Part shown: positions 36,092 to 44,445 of the stretch, one piece after another
Layout: every line of letters starts with the position of its first letter
Numbering within the stretch: position 1 is the stretch's first letter
Origin: an uncultured Duodenibacillus sp.
GTDB taxonomy: Bacteria; Pseudomonadota; Gammaproteobacteria; Burkholderiales; Burkholderiaceae_F
NCBI GenBank assembly: GCA_944388865.1
Contig: CALXKM010000049.1
Coordinates: 113,072 to 177,071 of the forward strand
Reading direction: 5' to 3'
DNA length: 64,000 nucleotides
Program-made: the position numbers and the translations under genes
Notes under the pieces: model-generated
The model's database searches: none
Told to the model about the DNA's origin: nothing
Seen by the model: the letters and a program-made list of their open reading frames with translations, nothing else

Positions 36092-36472
36092 TTACTTGAC
36101 GGCAATCGCTTCGATTTCAACCTTGGCTCCCTTGGGCAGAGCGGCAACGCCGACAGCCGAGCGGGCAGGAGCGCCCTGAGCCGGGAAGAATTCGCTGTAG
36201 GCTTCATTGAAGGCAGCGAAATACGAAATGTCCGACAAAAAGCAGGTGGTCTTGACAACCTTGTCAAGCGAGGTGCCTGCGGACTCGAGAATTGCCTTGA
36301 TGTTCTTAATCGAGGCGCGAGCCTGATCCTTGACATCCTCAGGCATCGTGCCCGTGGCAGGATCAATCGGCAGCTGGCCGGAAACGAACACGAGATCGCC
36401 AGCGGCAATGCCCTGAGAATAGGGGCCGATCGCTGCCGGAGCGTTCGTCGTGCACAGAACTTCCTTCTGCAT
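36092..36472 (-). CDS. ridA: RidA-family enamine/imine deaminase
   Basis: RidA hydrolyses reactive 2-aminoacrylate and related enamines released by PLP enzymes. The 126-residue protein shows NAPAAIGPYSQGIAAGDLVFVSGQ at the N-terminus (split: AIGPYSQGI, VFVSGQLPIDP) and the catalytic-Arg segment GAPARSAVGVAALPKGAKVEIEAIA near the C-terminus (split: PARSAVGVAALP, KVEIEAIAV). Length and motifs are canonical. It heads a two-gene operon with the DcuC-type carrier, and a GGTATACC-centred dyad lies about 106 bp upstream. Confidence 0.95.
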   Translation of the reverse strand: MQKEVLCTTNAPAAIGPYSQGIAAGDLVFVSGQLPIDPATGTMPEDVKDQARASIKNIKAILESAGTSLDKVVKTTCFLSDISYFAAFNEAYSEFFPAQGAPARSAVGVAALPKGAKVEIEAIAVK

Positions 36473-36532
36473 CGCAAATACTCCTTTGTTTTTTTGGTTT
36501 GACTGCCTGCCCGTCTAATGTCACCGCGATTT

Positions 36533-36549
36533 CTGTGTGAGGGACACAG
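36533..36549. other. Inverted repeat upstream of ridA
   Basis: CTGTGT 36533-36538 and ACACAG 36544-36549 separated by 5 bp, about 60 bp before the ridA start. Could be a protein-binding dyad or a leader hairpin. Confidence 0.4.
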
Positions 36550-36577
36550 CATCATCGTAAAAAGAGCAGACGAGTAG

Positions 36578-36592
36578 ACTGGTATACCTAGT
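36578..36592. promoter_or_regulatory. Candidate GntR/FadR operator, ridA side
   Basis: GGTATACC core at 36581-36588 within ACTGGTATACCTAGT. The TGGT-N-ACC symmetry is typical of FadR-subfamily GntR operators. It lies 106 bp upstream of ridA. Confidence 0.6.
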
Positions 36593-37014
36593 TTGGTGAC
36601 AGTGTGATTGTGGCGCAAAAGTTGGATGCTTTCTTTAAGGGATCACCCTAAATGTCTAAGGGTTGTCCATATCAACTTGCAGCACAAAGGGGCGTCAAAC
36701 CAAGCGCGACAGGCTAAAACTGCATTCGACCGTCAGATGAAGGCCTAAATGCCTGATTTATCGAATAATGACGCAAAACAAAGGGCAGGTCGAAATTTAC
36801 TGTTTGAAACACCTGAAAAAATCATGTTTCAGGCCGGTTCTACAAGAATTGCGTAGCAAAAGACGTATCGTCAGAAATACGATCAGCCAAGTCTGATTTG
36901 AACTTTTTCTATGTAAGGACGGGCTTTAACTTTGATTCAAAGCAAACCTAGACAACCCGTAAAAGAAACGAGGGTAAACGAGCCTGCCAAACTACGCACT
37001 TGTGCTTAAAATGC

Positions 37015-37028
37015 ACTGGTATACCAGT
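37015..37028. promoter_or_regulatory. Candidate GntR/FadR operator, ttdA side
   Basis: Perfect 14-bp palindrome ACTGGTATACCAGT centred 63 bp upstream of the ttdA ATG. It shares its core with the dyad at 36578. The likely ligand is the FadR-type regulator encoded at 41840-42553. Confidence 0.65.
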
Positions 37029-37084
37029 ATATCGCCGACCCCGTTATACGGTCTTACTTGTAAAACTCAATAAAGAGGCTCCCA

Positions 37085-38002
37085 ATGGCAACTCTTGAAC
37101 TTCCTTATGAGGAGGTATTTGACCTCCTCCATAAAAGCTGCACGTCGATTTCGCCTGACGTTCTGTTTCTGATGAAGCAGGCCGCCGAGAAGGAAACCAA
37201 CGTTGAAGCCAAGACGTTCATCGAGACGATGCTCAAGAACGTCGAACTCGCCGGCAAGATGGACAAGCCCGTCTGCCAGTCTCCCGGCTTCCCGTCCGTG
37301 TGGATTCGCTGGGGCGATGCGATGCAGCCCAACCTGGCCAACCTGACCGGCAACATCACCAAGGCTGTGATCGAAGCAACGAAGGCCGGCTACATCCGTC
37401 CTTCCATCGTGCATCCGCTCACGCGCTTTAATCCGGGCGACTCTTCCGGCCGCGGCGTTCCCAACTATGAGCTGCGCTACGAAAAGGATCTGCCTTACTG
37501 CGAAATCGTGGTGAGCGCAAAGGGCTGCGGCGCTGAACTTCCCAACGTTGCCAAGATTCTTACGCCGGCCACGCTCGGCAAGAACTACAAGGGTCTCAAG
37601 AAGCTCGTGCTCGACGTCATCTGCGGCGCAGAAGGCTTCATGGGCGCTCGTGGTTATCCCTGCCCGCCGTTCTCGATCGGCATCGGTCTGGGCGGCCAGA
37701 TGGATGTTGCTGCCAAGCTTTCGCGCGAAGCCATCTCCACGCGCAGCTGGCTTGACCACAATCCTGATCCGCTCTTTGACGAACTCGAACAGGAATTGCT
37801 CGCAGACATCAACAAGCTCAAGAACGGTCCCGCCGGCATCGGCGGCGATACGACGGCTCTGGCCGTCAAGATCGGCTGGGCTGCTACCCACACGGCCATC
37901 TGCCCTGTGGTGATCAACTTCCATTGCTGGGTTGCTCGTCGTTTCGGCGTCCGCTTCTATCCCGACGGCCATACCGAACAGCTCTTTCAGGTAGGAGAAT
38001 AA
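37085..38002 (+). CDS. ttdA: Fe-S hydro-lyase alpha subunit (L-tartrate dehydratase / class I fumarase type)
   Basis: The alpha subunit of a two-subunit [4Fe-4S] hydro-lyase. At 305 residues it is close to E. coli TtdA (about 303) and shorter than single-chain FumA. Candidate cluster ligands are Cys64 (DKPVCQSPG), Cys193 (GYPCPPFSIGIG) and Cys273 or Cys281. The family converts L-tartrate to oxaloacetate, or fumarate/mesaconate to malate/citramalate; these cannot be told apart here, but the two-subunit form and the DASS carrier downstream mirror the E. coli ttdA-ttdB-ttdT operon. AGAGG precedes the ATG. Confidence 0.8.
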   Translation: MATLELPYEEVFDLLHKSCTSISPDVLFLMKQAAEKETNVEAKTFIETMLKNVELAGKMDKPVCQSPGFPSVWIRWGDAMQPNLANLTGNITKAVIEATKAGYIRPSIVHPLTRFNPGDSSGRGVPNYELRYEKDLPYCEIVVSAKGCGAELPNVAKILTPATLGKNYKGLKKLVLDVICGAEGFMGARGYPCPPFSIGIGLGGQMDVAAKLSREAISTRSWLDHNPDPLFDELEQELLADINKLKNGPAGIGGDTTALAVKIGWAATHTAICPVVINFHCWVARRFGVRFYPDGHTEQLFQVGE

Positions 38003-38005
38003 GAC

Positions 38006-38599
38006 ATGGCTGTATACGAACTGACTCTGCCCGTTGATGATGCAACGATCGAAAAGCTGCACGTGGGCGACATCATCTATATCGATGGCCAGGTTTGCAC
38101 GGCGCGCGATATTGCGCACCTCAAGATGCGCGAGCTCGTTGAAGAAAACAAGCCTCTGCCCGAAGACATTCGCGGCGGCGCCATCTTCCACGCCGGTCCC
38201 GTCATGAAGAAGGACGAGAACGACAAGTGGTACCTGAGCGTTATTGGACCGACCACCTCCATTCGCATGGAGCCGCATGCTGACTTCGTCGGTCAGCAGG
38301 GCGTCAAGGTCATCATCGGCAAGGGCGGCATGGGCGAAGGCACCAAGGCTGCTTTGCAGAAGTACAAGCAGGTCTATGTGCAGGCTTGCCCGGGCTGCGC
38401 CGTGGTTCTGGCTGCCGGCATCGTCGGCACGAAGGATCCGCACTGGTTCGAGCATGGCATGCCTGAAGCCATGTGGCCGCTGCAGGCCAAGCACTTCGGT
38501 CCGTTCTTGGTGACGATGGACTCGCACGGCGCCAGCCGCTATGACGAAGTTCGCGATCGTGCCCAGAAGATCGAAAAAGAAATTCTTGAAACCAAGTAA
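38006..38599 (+). CDS. ttdB: Fe-S hydro-lyase beta subunit (L-tartrate dehydratase / class I fumarase type)
   Basis: The 197-residue beta subunit, matching the fumarase C-terminal domain and close to E. coli TtdB (about 201). Visible motifs are DIIYIDGQVCTARDIAHLKM, GAIFHAGPVM, GPTTSIRMEPHADF (substrate-binding loop), GKGGMGEGTKAAL and WFEHGMPEAMWPLQ. The start lies 3 bp after the ttdA stop with TAGGAGAA upstream, so both subunits are co-translated. Confidence 0.82.
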   Translation: MAVYELTLPVDDATIEKLHVGDIIYIDGQVCTARDIAHLKMRELVEENKPLPEDIRGGAIFHAGPVMKKDENDKWYLSVIGPTTSIRMEPHADFVGQQGVKVIIGKGGMGEGTKAALQKYKQVYVQACPGCAVVLAAGIVGTKDPHWFEHGMPEAMWPLQAKHFGPFLVTMDSHGASRYDEVRDRAQKIEKEILETK

Positions 38600-38612
38600 T
38601 TTCTAAACATTC

Positions 38613-38652
38613 AGGAGGGGTGTGCGCTGTAAAAAGACCGCTCCTCCTTTTT
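38613..38652 (+). terminator. Attenuator-like hairpin between ttdB and the MmgE/PrpD gene
   Basis: AGGAGGGG 38613-38620 pairs with CTCCTCCT 38641-38648 (one G-U), 20-nt loop, followed by TTTTT. It probably lets only part of the transcription pass to the downstream genes. The left arm is also a perfect Shine-Dalgarno before a GTG at 38622. Confidence 0.6.
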
Positions 38653-38675
38653 CATTGCAGGGAAGCATACGTATT

Positions 38676-40052
38676 ATGGAAAATCAGAACTGGTCGCCTT
38701 CTGCGGCCTGCGCCGAATTTGTTTCAGGCTTGAAGTTTGAAGACATTCCCGCTGAGGTCGTCGACACCATCAAGCGCGATATCCTCGACTGGATTGGATG
38801 CGCCGTTGGCGGCGCTGCTGATCCTTCTTCTCAGCCGGTAAAGGATGTTTGCGACTTTTTTGGCGGCAATGTGCAGGCTAGCGCTCTTGACAGCGACAAG
38901 CGCAATGCATTTTTTGCCGCGATGACCAATGCTTATTGCGGTCACATCCTTGAGATGGACGACGTTGATCGCGACAGCATCAGCCATCCGGCAACCGTCA
39001 ATATTCCGCCGGCTCTGGCTTTGGCTCAGACGCTGGGCAAGGGTGGGCGTGAACTCATTACTGCTGTCGTGAGCGGTTTCGAAGTGATGCTTCGCATCGG
39101 TGCCGCAATTACGCCGGCGCACTATCAGGTTTTCCATACGACGGCCACCACGGGCGTCTTTGGCGCTGCGATGTCGGCTGGCAAGATGCTTGGTCTGACC
39201 GAAGCGCAGCTTGGCTGGGCGCTCGGCAATGCGGGTTCGATGTCTGCTGGTCTGTGGCAGTTCCTGCCCGACGGCGCCATGAGCAAATTCCTGCACACGG
39301 GTGCAGCCGCTGCCAATGGTGTTCTCGTTGCCATGCTCGCTAAGAATGGCTTCACCGGCGCCAAGCATATCCTTGAAGGAAAGCAGGGTTTCTTTGCCGG
39401 GTATGCCCGTCAGGAAGCCAACCTTGATCTTTTCAAGGATTTTGGCACGAAGTGGCGCGCAGGCTTGATTTCCTTCAAGCCCTATCCGTGCTGCCGTCAT
39501 ACGCACTCTGCAATTGATGCCGCCGCAGAAATCCGTCGTCAGGCCAAGGGCCGTGCTCTCAAGAGCATCAAGCTCTTTACCTATAAGACGGCTCAGCAGG
39601 TTGCCGGCATCCGTCACCCTGAAACCACTCGTCAGGCTAAGTTCAGTACGGCTTACTGTGTGGCGAGTACGCTTCTTCGCGGTACTCCCTCGGAAGCAGA
39701 CTTCAGCAATGAAAACGTCAACGAAGCCGATGTGAAGGCGCTTGAGGCGCGCATCGAAACGGCCATTGATGAAGAAATCAATGCTCGTGTTCCGCGCAAC
39801 TGGCCCTGCCGCATTGAGGCTGTGACCGAAGACGGCGAAAATCTCGTCGCGCAGGTCTGGGATCCGACGGGTGACCCTGAGAACACGCTTTCCTGGGAAG
39901 GCGTTGAGACGAAGTTCCGCATCCTTACCGATGGAATCATTTCAACTGAGCAGCAGGACAAGCTCATTGCAGCCTGCCGTGACCTTGAAAATCTTGACTC
40001 CGTTGCTGAGCTCATTGAGAGCGTCAATGCCAACTTCACTCGCAAGTACTAA
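38676..40052 (+). CDS. MmgE/PrpD-family dehydratase or decarboxylase
   Basis: A 458-residue MmgE/PrpD protein; the family includes 2-methylcitrate dehydratase and cis-aconitate decarboxylase. Conserved blocks are RDILDWIGCAVGGA, NAYCGHILEMDDVDRDSISHPATVNIPPALALAQ (split here as GHILEMDD and HPATVNIPPALA), TATTGVFGAAMSAGKMLGL, and KPYPCCRHTHSAIDA. None of these fixes the substrate. The ATG at 38676 starts at the family N-terminus; a GTG at 38622 with AGGAGG upstream would add 18 residues that run through a hairpin. It sits between a tartrate-dehydratase-like pair and a dicarboxylate carrier. Confidence 0.85.
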   Translation: MENQNWSPSAACAEFVSGLKFEDIPAEVVDTIKRDILDWIGCAVGGAADPSSQPVKDVCDFFGGNVQASALDSDKRNAFFAAMTNAYCGHILEMDDVDRDSISHPATVNIPPALALAQTLGKGGRELITAVVSGFEVMLRIGAAITPAHYQVFHTTATTGVFGAAMSAGKMLGLTEAQLGWALGNAGSMSAGLWQFLPDGAMSKFLHTGAAAANGVLVAMLAKNGFTGAKHILEGKQGFFAGYARQEANLDLFKDFGTKWRAGLISFKPYPCCRHTHSAIDAAAEIRRQAKGRALKSIKLFTYKTAQQVAGIRHPETTRQAKFSTAYCVASTLLRGTPSEADFSNENVNEADVKALEARIETAIDEEINARVPRNWPCRIEAVTEDGENLVAQVWDPTGDPENTLSWEGVETKFRILTDGIISTEQQDKLIAACRDLENLDSVAELIESVNANFTRKY

Positions 40053-40070
40053 CCAGAGAACGCGATCCAG

Positions 40071-40098
40071 GCAGAAAGTCAGCTAGCGGACTTTCTGC
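40071..40098. other. Intercistronic hairpin before the DASS carrier gene
   Basis: GCAGAAAGTC 40071-40080 pairs perfectly with GACTTTCTGC 40089-40098, loop of 8. No T-run follows, so it is probably an mRNA stability or processing element. Confidence 0.5.
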
Positions 40099-40168
40099 TT
40101 GGATTCAATCAAACCAAACTATTCAAACAACTTGCTTATCCGACCATTCTTTTTTTGGAGAGACAAAG

Positions 40169-41605
40169 ATGGACGAGACCAAAAAAGAAGTGTTTGACAC
40201 TAAGCGCATCATTAAGTTGATCATCGGCTTTTTGCCGTTGCTGCTGCTTTTTGTCGATCCTCCCGAAGGCATGGATCCCAAGGCATGGGGTCTGTTCCCG
40301 TTCTACGCCGGCGCCATTTTGATGGTTATGCTGCAGCCCGTGGGCGAAGCAACGGCGCTTCTGATCTTCCTGGGCTTGTACGCCGTGATCAAAAATGGTC
40401 AGGCGGTATCGCTTTCAGGCTTTTCGCTTGCCATGACCTGGCTCGTTGTCGGCGCCTACGTGATTGCGCAGGCTTTTGCTGATACGAACCTCGGCCGCCG
40501 CATCTCCTTCTGGATGATTCGAATTTTCGGCCGTACAACGCTTGGTTTGGGTTATGCAGCAGCGTTCGCTGACTTCATCATTGCTCCTGTGACGCCATCG
40601 AACGCGGCTCGTACCGGCGGCATTATCTGGCCGATTTTCCAGCAGATTTCCGTGTCTCTTGGCTCTACGCCGGACAAAAATCCGCGCGGCATCGGCGCTT
40701 ATCTTGCTGTTTTGCTCTACGTCATCACGATGTGCACGGGCATTACGTTCCTGACGGGCTATGCTGCTAATACGGTTGCTTGGTCCTTGGCCGACCAGAT
40801 GCTTGATCTGCACATTTCCTGGCTGCAGTGGACGACGGCCTTCATTGTGCCCGCCGGCGTTGTGCTGCTCATCGCCCCGTATGTGATGTACAAGATCTAC
40901 AAGCCCACGATCACCAAGGTCGACAACATCCGCATCGCAAAGGAAGGTCTTGATGCGATCGGCCCGATGACCGGCAAGGAAAAGCTTCTGCTTGGTCTGT
41001 TCGTGCTGGCCATCATCGGTTGGGCAACGAGCTCCTACACGGGTTTGAATTCCACGGGCGTGGTGCTGGGCTTCATCGCTTTGTGCTTGATGACCGGCAT
41101 TCTGAAGTGGCAGAACATTGCTAAGAACGGCAAGGTCTGGGGCACCCTGATGTGGTACGGCGGCATTCTCGGTCTGGCCGGTGCCATGAACAAGTTCGGC
41201 TTCTTCAAGTGGATGGCCGCTCAGCTTCAGTTGATGGTCGACTTCTCGCAGTTTAGCCACATCACCTTGTTCATCATCTTGGTGTTTGCGGGTTCTGCCT
41301 GCCGCTATCTGTTCGTGTCCTGCGGCGCCTACATGGCTTCCGTGCTTCCGGTGCAGTTCACGATCGGCTTGGCTGCCGGTCTGCCGAAGTGGGACATGTT
41401 CCTGATGTTCCTGATGTGCGGCGTGATGGGCGCTTTGCTTACGCACTACGCAAATGCTGCTGGTCCGGCTCTGTACGGCTCTGGCTACGTGAGCGTGCAG
41501 CGTTGGTGCGCGATTGGTTTGTTCTTTACGCTGCTGTCGTACGTGATCTTCGCCATCATCGGCGTGCCGTACTGGGTGGCGCTCGGTTTGTTCACTTCGC
41601 TCTAA
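40169..41605 (+). CDS. DASS-family (CitT/TtdT-like) dicarboxylate transporter
   Basis: A 478-residue inner-membrane carrier with about twelve transmembrane helices, of the divalent anion:sodium symporter family. It resembles the CitT/TtdT antiporter branch: the IIAPVTPSNAARTGGIIWPI block (SNA substrate motif), TGITFLTGYAANTVAW, and the C-terminal GALLTHYANAAGPALYGSGYV. E. coli TtdT (about 487 residues) exchanges tartrate for succinate and follows ttdAB as here. GGAGAG is 8 bp before the ATG. The operon ends at a strong terminator. Confidence 0.88.
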   Translation: MDETKKEVFDTKRIIKLIIGFLPLLLLFVDPPEGMDPKAWGLFPFYAGAILMVMLQPVGEATALLIFLGLYAVIKNGQAVSLSGFSLAMTWLVVGAYVIAQAFADTNLGRRISFWMIRIFGRTTLGLGYAAAFADFIIAPVTPSNAARTGGIIWPIFQQISVSLGSTPDKNPRGIGAYLAVLLYVITMCTGITFLTGYAANTVAWSLADQMLDLHISWLQWTTAFIVPAGVVLLIAPYVMYKIYKPTITKVDNIRIAKEGLDAIGPMTGKEKLLLGLFVLAIIGWATSSYTGLNSTGVVLGFIALCLMTGILKWQNIAKNGKVWGTLMWYGGILGLAGAMNKFGFFKWMAAQLQLMVDFSQFSHITLFIILVFAGSACRYLFVSCGAYMASVLPVQFTIGLAAGLPKWDMFLMFLMCGVMGALLTHYANAAGPALYGSGYVSVQRWCAIGLFFTLLSYVIFAIIGVPYWVALGLFTSL

Positions 41606-41634
41606 GAGCTTGTTGACAGACTGAACATAAAAGT

Positions 41635-41693
41635 TGGGCGAAAGGCGTGGTGCGTCTCAAAGCATCAGTAGCCTTTCGCCCATTGCTTTTTTT
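41635..41693 (+). terminator. Terminator of the ttd-prpD-DASS operon
   Basis: TGGGCGAAAGGC 41635-41646 pairs with GCCTTTCGCCCA 41671-41682 (12 bp), then T-rich 41687-41693. Confidence 0.85.
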
Positions 41694-41839
41694 GTTGTCA
41701 AGTTGTAGATGTAAAAAGAAATTTTGTGTAGGATAAAAACAGCACTGTCGGGCTGCAGTTAAACTGCGGCAGTGTGCGCGCACGCTTAGTTTGCTGAGAC
41801 GATTTGATTTGCATACGGATAAAAAGATAGGTTAGGGAT

Positions 41840-42553
41840 ATGACTAGCAAAAAATTGCTCGATAGAAGCAATCAGACGCTCTATGGACAGATTGCCAACA
41901 TTTGGCGCGACCGAATCCTTTCGGGGGAATTTAAGCCTGGCGATGTGTTGCCTTCTGAGCGCGAGATTGCTGCGGAGCTTGAAGTCAGTCGCATCCCTGT
42001 GCGCGAAGCCATGAAATCACTTGAGTATCTCGGCGTGGTGCGCCAGCAGCGAGGAAAGGGTGTTGTTGTTCAAGAGGCTGACCTTGGAAATGCACTCAAA
42101 GTGATAGGCCCGCTTGTAACGACCATTACGCCGGAGATTTTGGAAAATTTGTTCGATTTTCGTTTGCTGATCGAACCATATGCCGCCGAGCAGGCGGCGC
42201 TGCACGCAACTAAGCAGGAGCTTCAGAGTATTTTTGAGGCAATTGAGACGCATCGCAAGGCCTATCTCAATAAGCAAAAGGCAGAGAATTTCTCTTTTGA
42301 TTTTCACTACCGCGTTTTGATGGCCTCGCACAACGAGATTATTGCTATCGTAAGCAGGTTTTTGAGCGAAGTGCAGCACTACTCACGGCACCTGACGCTA
42401 TGGAATGAGGAACGCCGCAAAAGCGCCTTTGCTGATCACTGTGCGATTTATGAAGCAATAGCTGCGAGAAATCCGAATTTGGCCAGAGAGACGATGCGCA
42501 GACACTTGCTGGAAGCAAAAGAAGAGCTGCCGATGGTGCCTGCGGCGACCTAG
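41840..42553 (+). CDS. GntR-family (FadR/FCD-type) transcriptional regulator
   Basis: A 237-residue regulator with an N-terminal winged HTH (about 10-78: GDVLPSEREIAAELEVSRIP, VREAMKSLEYLGVV) and a C-terminal all-helical FCD ligand-binding domain (about 95-225) with metal-binding His residues (FHYRVL, HYSRHL, H of DHCAIYEAI). FCD-domain regulators commonly respond to organic acids and bind TGGT-N-ACCA dyads. Two such dyads lie at 36578 and 37015 before ridA and ttdA. It follows the operon terminator and precedes a UxaA/GarD-type gene. Confidence 0.92.
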   Translation: MTSKKLLDRSNQTLYGQIANIWRDRILSGEFKPGDVLPSEREIAAELEVSRIPVREAMKSLEYLGVVRQQRGKGVVVQEADLGNALKVIGPLVTTITPEILENLFDFRLLIEPYAAEQAALHATKQELQSIFEAIETHRKAYLNKQKAENFSFDFHYRVLMASHNEIIAIVSRFLSEVQHYSRHLTLWNEERRKSAFADHCAIYEAIAARNPNLARETMRRHLLEAKEELPMVPAAT

Positions 42554-42591
42554 AATTAAAAAGCTGTCGGTTCCGGCCGTTTATATGTTTT

Positions 42592-42613
42592 GCGGGTTTT
42601 TTAGCCCGCTTTT
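42592..42613 (+). terminator. Weak terminator between the GntR gene and the UxaA-type gene
   Basis: GCGGG 42592-42596 pairs with CCCGC 42605-42609 around an 8-nt loop, followed by TTTT. Short stem, so probably partial. Confidence 0.5.
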
Positions 42614-42636
42614 GTTTGAAAAAGGAATGTAGAGAG

Positions 42637-44193
42637 ATGAGCAACAGGCAGAAATTTGATGCTCTGTGGATTGCTGAAGCAGACAACACGGCGACAATGC
42701 TCAGAGACGCCAAGGCAGGCGAAAGAGTTTCTGCAGCATTGGCCGACGGCAGTCAAGCAAAAGTAATTGTGCTGCAAGAAGATATTGGTTTTGGCCACAA
42801 GTTTGCCCTTGCCGACATAGGTGAAGGTCAAGATGTTCTCAAATATGGTGAGGTAATTGGCCGTACTCATTGCTCGATTCATGCTGGACAGCACGTGCAT
42901 GTACACAATGTAGAGAGTTTGCGAGGCAGAGGAGATGAGACGACCGGCAGAGTCGAAAAAGAGGATGCGCAGCTTCCCGAATCATTTGTCGGGGCCGACA
43001 GACTGGTGCTCAAGGCCCCGCTGATTGATGTCGGTAATAAAACTTTTCTTGGTTATCCGAGAGCCGATGGAAGTGCAGGAACGCGCAATCTCGTGGGGAT
43101 TATCTCGTGCGTAGCGTGCGCCAATGATGTTGTTTCGCGCTTGTCCGATATTGACGGAGCGGCTTGTTTTACGCATCAGCAAGGATGCTCGCAGACGATG
43201 CCTGATGTCGCGAAAATCACGCAGGTACTTATCAATCTTGCGTTGAATCCAAATTTGGGTGCCGTACTTTTGGTTAGTCTCGGCTGTGAGAGCGTGCCTT
43301 CGCAGAAAGTTCTCGAAGCAGTGCGTGCCTCGGGCAAGCCAGTTGAGATGATTGTGATACAGCAAGAGGGCGGGCTGACTGCTTCGGTTGAAAAAGCCCG
43401 ACGGATTGTTTTGGAATTGGTTGAAAGAATCAGAACCGATCCCCAAAACGTGCCGGTAAGCAAGCTTCGCGTGGGGCTCAAATGCGGCAGTTCGGATACG
43501 ACGCAGGGGCTGTCGGCCAATGTGGTTGTGGGCAGTCTGACAGACATGCTCGCAGCTGTGGGTGCGGGCATCGTCATTGGAGAGACGACCGAATTCATGG
43601 GAGCCGAACATATTGCCGCTCGCGACGCTGTCGACAAAGCAACGGCGCAGTCGATCGTAAAGCTGGTGCATTGCATGGAGCAACGAGCGCTTTCTGTTGG
43701 CGTCGATATGAGAGGAGGACAGCCGACTCGCGGCAATATTGCCGGAGGTCTGACCACGATTGAGGAAAAAAGCCTGGGAGCGCTGGCCAAAGCGGGTTCA
43801 GCCGTCTATCAGAAGGTCATTGATTACGGCGAGCGCACCGAGGTGCGAGGGCTTGTGATGATGGATGCGCCGGGAAGAGAGCCGGAAATGCTCACCGGTC
43901 TTGCGGCGGCAGGCTGCAATCTCATTGTGTTTTCCACGGGTCGCGGTGCGCCGCAGGGCTTTCCCTTTGTGCCCGTCGTGAAGGTCACGGGCAACGAGAG
44001 AACCTTCAAGGTGATGAACGAGCATATGGACTTGTGCGTCAGCGGAGTAATGGCCGGCACCCAAAGCCCGGCCGAAGCCGCTGGCGCCCTTTTTGAAGAG
44101 GTCATTGCCGTTGCCTCGGGCAGCCCCTCCAAGGCCGAAAAGTGCGGTTACAACAATTCCATGAATATTTATGCAACAGGGCCTGTCATCTAG
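42637..44193 (+). CDS. UxaA/GarD-family altronate/galactarate-type dehydratase
   Basis: A 518-residue protein with an N-terminal SAF domain (about 35-105, GRTHCSIHAGQHVHVHNVES) joined to a UxaA-type catalytic C-terminal region. Motifs are GYPRADGSAGTRNLVGIISCV, FTHQQGCSQ, LVSLGCES, LKCGSSDTTQGLSANVVVG and the C-terminal STGRGAPQGFPFVPVVKV. Known family reactions are dehydration of D-altronate or D-galactarate, or sulfolactate sulfo-lyase (where the two domains are separate proteins); which applies is unknown. ATG 42637 is used; a TTG at 42616 would add 7 residues. Confidence 0.85.
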   Translation: MSNRQKFDALWIAEADNTATMLRDAKAGERVSAALADGSQAKVIVLQEDIGFGHKFALADIGEGQDVLKYGEVIGRTHCSIHAGQHVHVHNVESLRGRGDETTGRVEKEDAQLPESFVGADRLVLKAPLIDVGNKTFLGYPRADGSAGTRNLVGIISCVACANDVVSRLSDIDGAACFTHQQGCSQTMPDVAKITQVLINLALNPNLGAVLLVSLGCESVPSQKVLEAVRASGKPVEMIVIQQEGGLTASVEKARRIVLELVERIRTDPQNVPVSKLRVGLKCGSSDTTQGLSANVVVGSLTDMLAAVGAGIVIGETTEFMGAEHIAARDAVDKATAQSIVKLVHCMEQRALSVGVDMRGGQPTRGNIAGGLTTIEEKSLGALAKAGSAVYQKVIDYGERTEVRGLVMMDAPGREPEMLTGLAAAGCNLIVFSTGRGAPQGFPFVPVVKVTGNERTFKVMNEHMDLCVSGVMAGTQSPAEAAGALFEEVIAVASGSPSKAEKCGYNNSMNIYATGPVI

Positions 44194-44281
44194 AAAACGG
44201 ATGCTCGAAAAGATATCAAGCAAACTATTTGACAAGGATGCGCTCGTTTTTCAACGCTTTTTTTCAAGCGGGGATTTTCAT

Positions 44282-44295
44282 GGTTAGGAATAACC
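44282..44295. other. Small dyad upstream of the malic enzyme gene
   Basis: GGTTA 44282-44286 and TAACC 44291-44295 with a 4-bp spacer. It is a possible regulator site; a link to the GGTATACC dyads is speculative. Confidence 0.3.
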
Positions 44296-44445
44296 TTTGT
44301 TTGGGTAGGTTTGCAATGTTTTTCGCTTGCGTCGAGAGCTAAAATAGATCAGTTAGAGGTGCCCGCCGCCATGAAGAGTGAGGCATGACGACAGAGTGCC
44401 GAGAAATAGAAAAATCCTCCACCAAAGTTTTATTGCAGGTCAGCT

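Larger units (their letters stand above)
36473..37084. other. 612-bp divergent regulatory region between ridA and ttdA
   Basis: No coding gene is supported here. Elements seen are two GGTATACC-centred dyads (36578-36592 and 37015-37028), an inverted repeat CTGTGT/ACACAG (36533-36549), a stem CCTGAAA/TTTCAGG (36812-36833), and the palindrome CTTTGATTCAAAG (36930-36942). The length and number of dyads suggest several regulators or a long leader. No consensus sigma-70 promoter was found for either side. Confidence 0.7.

Noticed and set aside
42637-44193. Sulfolactate sulfo-lyase (SuyAB) as the specific function of the UxaA-type gene
   Set aside because: SuyA and SuyB are normally separate proteins; here the SAF and UxaA parts are fused, and no sulfolactate-specific neighbours were found.
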